From contig MFJA01000007.1 in the NCBI GenBank assembly GCA_001779055.1, forward strand, positions 1-7,571: DNA of 7,571 nt, read 5' to 3'. The notes beneath the pieces are model-generated. The model ran no database searches and was not told the DNA's origin. It saw nothing but the letters and a program-made list of their open reading frames with translations. The stretch comes from Candidatus Gottesmanbacteria bacterium RBG_16_37_8 (GTDB lineage Bacteria; Patescibacteriota; Microgenomatia; 2-02-FULL-39-11). The position numbers were made by a program, and so were the translations under genes. Positions 6,109 through 7,571 of this stretch are shown in pieces. The stretch's first letter is position 1, and each line of letters begins with the position of its first letter.

Positions 6109-6653
6109 TGGCTAAAAATGTGGCTATACTGGTTGGTTTACCCGGCAGCGGTAAAACCTTAGCCGGGGAATTTTTTATAAAAAATCATCTTCCGGTAGTT
6201 AGAATGGGAGATTTAACTCTTACCTATCTTAAAAAAAAGAAGCTCATTTTTTCAGAAAAAAATGAGAATAAGGCAAGAAGAGAATTAAGAGAAAAATTTG
6301 GCAATGATATTTATGCTGTAAGCTGTCTCGATAAAGTTAAAAAAATGATGAATAAACATAATTTAGTCATTATTGAAGGCATGAGAAGTCCGTCAGAATG
6401 GCAGTATTTCCAAAAAAATCTGCCAAAAGCCAAAATCATTTATTTAGAGGCAGATAAAAAGATTAGATTTGACAGGCTTTCAAAAAGACAGCCTCGCCCT
6501 TTGACAAAATCAGAAATTGAACTTCGGGAAAAATATGAAGTTAATAAACTTCAAATATCAAAATTAAAAAAATCAGCGGATTTTATGGTGAAAAATAACA
6601 ATGATGTTGCCAAGTTCTATTCCGATTTAAAGAATTTAAGTTCTAATCTTTAA
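6108..6653 (+). CDS. P-loop kinase-like protein resembling archaeal UPF0200 (dephospho-CoA kinase-like NTPase)
   Basis: The 181-residue product has a Walker A GLPGSGKT at residues 10-17 and is predicted to be a cytosolic P-loop NTPase of the nucleotide kinase type. Further motifs are VVRMGD (30-35), ARRELREKFGND (56-67), VIIEGMRSPSEW (87-98), RFDRLSKR (120-127) and a C-terminal ADFMVKN. From memory, this series matches archaeal UPF0200/COG0237-related proteins, which carry MGD, LRE-FG, GVRSPEE and AD-MIVN in the same order. The substrate is unknown; dephospho-CoA or a nucleoside monophosphate are possibilities. The ATG at 6108 shares one base with the adk stop (TGATG), suggesting reinitiation; a TTG at 6105 is also in frame but less likely. 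It sits between adk and map, where most bacteria have nothing. A 10-bp hairpin lies inside it at 6243-6266. Confidence 0.8.
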   Translation: MAKNVAILVGLPGSGKTLAGEFFIKNHLPVVRMGDLTLTYLKKKKLIFSEKNENKARRELREKFGNDIYAVSCLDKVKKMMNKHNLVIIEGMRSPSEWQYFQKNLPKAKIIYLEADKKIRFDRLSKRQPRPLTKSEIELREKYEVNKLQISKLKKSADFMVKNNNDVAKFYSDLKNLSSNL

Positions 6654-6654
6654 A

Positions 6655-7449
6655 ATGCCTGCTATCAATCTTAAAACCGACAAAGAAATAGAAATTATGA
6701 AAGAAGGAGGTCTCATCCTTAACCAAGTCATGGAAAGACTTTTAAAAACAGTTGATGTTGGCATTTCCATGCTTGAGTTAGATAATATAGCTGAAAAAGA
6801 GATAATCAAAAAGGGAGCCAAACCGTCATTCAAGATGGTTCCGGGCTACAAATGGACAATCTGTGCTTGTATTAATGATGTCGTTGTTCACGGTATTCCG
6901 GATAATTATCAGGCAAAAAAAGGTGATGTTGTCGGTCTTGATTCAGGCGTTTACTACCGTGGTTTCCATACAGACTGTTCCTGGTCAGTCAGAGTTGGCA
7001 AAAAAAGTACGGATAAAAATGATGAAATTGACCGTTTTTTAGCTGTAGGTAGACAAGCTTTGGACAAAGCAATAAATCAGGCGCATCCGGGCAATTACAT
7101 CTTTGATATATCCCGGGCTATCCAAACCACAGTTGAGAAAGAGGGCTATTCGGTGGTCAGAAGTCTGATTGGTCATGGAATAGGTAAAAACCTTCATGAA
7201 GAGCCGGAAATACCCGGATTTGTGCAAAGTATTAGGGAGAATACTCCAATAATTAAACCGGGTCTAACCATAGCTATAGAGGTAATCTATAATTTAGGCT
7301 CTCCTGACGTTATCCTTAATAAAGGAAACGGATGGACAATCCAAACTAAAGATGGTAAAATATCAGGACTCTTTGAGACTACCGTGGCCGTCAACGCCCA
7401 CGGTGTTATTCTTTTGACCAAAAAATATGGCCCATCAGGGGACAATTGA
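6655..7449 (+). CDS. map: Type I methionine aminopeptidase
   Basis: The 264-residue product removes the initiator methionine from new proteins after deformylation. It is a pita-bread-fold metalloprotease of the short bacterial type without an N-terminal zinc-finger extension. By comparison with the E. coli enzyme, metal ligands are D96, D107, H174, E209 and E241, and H79 is the conserved active-site histidine. They lie in [51 protein letters not shown] and GLFETTVAV. All are present, so the enzyme should be active. The ATG follows the previous stop by one base with no Shine-Dalgarno. The last 23 bases overlap the start of infA in another frame. The order adk-map-infA is common in bacteria; here one gene separates adk and map. 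Confidence 0.97.
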   Translation: MPAINLKTDKEIEIMKEGGLILNQVMERLLKTVDVGISMLELDNIAEKEIIKKGAKPSFKMVPGYKWTICACINDVVVHGIPDNYQAKKGDVVGLDSGVYYRGFHTDCSWSVRVGKKSTDKNDEIDRFLAVGRQALDKAINQAHPGNYIFDISRAIQTTVEKEGYSVVRSLIGHGIGKNLHEEPEIPGFVQSIRENTPIIKPGLTIAIEVIYNLGSPDVILNKGNGWTIQTKDGKISGLFETTVAVNAHGVILLTKKYGPSGDN

Positions 7450-7571
7450 AATAGTAGGTGAGGTAGTTGAAGCCTTGCCCAATACTTTATTTAGGGTGAA
7501 ACTCGAGGGTGGTCGTCTGATTCTCTGTCATCTCTCGGGTAAAATGAGGATTCATTATATTAAAATTATGC
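7427..7571 (+). CDS. infA: Translation initiation factor IF-1, N-terminal fragment
   Basis: The first 48 codons are present before the window ends. IF-1 is an S1/OB-fold protein of about 72 residues that binds the 30S A site during initiation. The visible sequence [20 protein letters not shown] followed by [20 protein letters not shown] and RIHYIKIM aligns without gaps to the start of E. coli IF-1 (from memory), including the VEALPN-FRV and HISGKMR-like motifs. The ATG therefore fits the family start exactly, and the 23-base overlap with the end of map appears real. No Shine-Dalgarno is visible, so coupling to map translation is likely. The remaining third of the gene is outside the window. 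Confidence 0.95.
   Translation, partial: MAHQGTIEIVGEVVEALPNTLFRVKLEGGRLILCHLSGKMRIHYIKIM

Overview
The window is a stretch of the S10-spc ribosomal protein operon read entirely on the + strand. It starts inside the 3' end of rplP (L16) and ends inside the 5' end of infA (IF-1). The order is rplP', rpmC, rpsQ, rplN, rplX, rplE, rpsN, rpsH, rplF, rplR, rpsE, rplO, secY, adk, a P-loop kinase-like gene, map, infA'. Genes are packed with overlaps or gaps of 0-43 bases. The only gaps above 10 bases are 1786-1828 (rplE-rpsN) and 2409-2430 (rpsH-rplF). No RNA gene, mobile element, CRISPR array or terminator was seen.

The organism is a bacterium with an AT-rich genome and a compact operon. TGA is used as a stop (rpmC, rplR, rpsE, adk, map), so this is genetic code 11 and not the TGA=Gly code of Gracilibacteria/SR1. 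L30 (rpmD) is missing between rpsE and rplO, several ribosomal proteins are on the short side, the adenylate kinase has a short LID, and an archaeal-type kinase-like gene sits between adk and map. Together these suggest a Candidate Phyla Radiation (Patescibacteria) genome, perhaps Microgenomates. That placement is an inference from gene content and general sequence feel, not a computed phylogeny.

Layout: positions 1-1785 hold large-subunit proteins L16, L29, L14, L24 and L5 with small-subunit S17. Positions 1829-4234 hold S14, S8, L6, L18, S5 and L15. Positions 4239-5525 encode SecY, the membrane channel of the Sec translocon. Positions 5527-7571 hold adenylate kinase, the kinase-like protein, methionine aminopeptidase and translation initiation factor IF-1. 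The operon therefore joins ribosome assembly with protein export, adenylate balance, N-terminal methionine removal and initiation.

Most of the window is conventional. The points most worth a second look are the UPF0200-like P-loop gene at 6108-6653, the altered LID of adenylate kinase, the altered FEGGQ-type motif of L15, the possible internal promoter before a GC-richer rpsN, the 23-base map/infA overlap, and the near absence of Shine-Dalgarno sequences.
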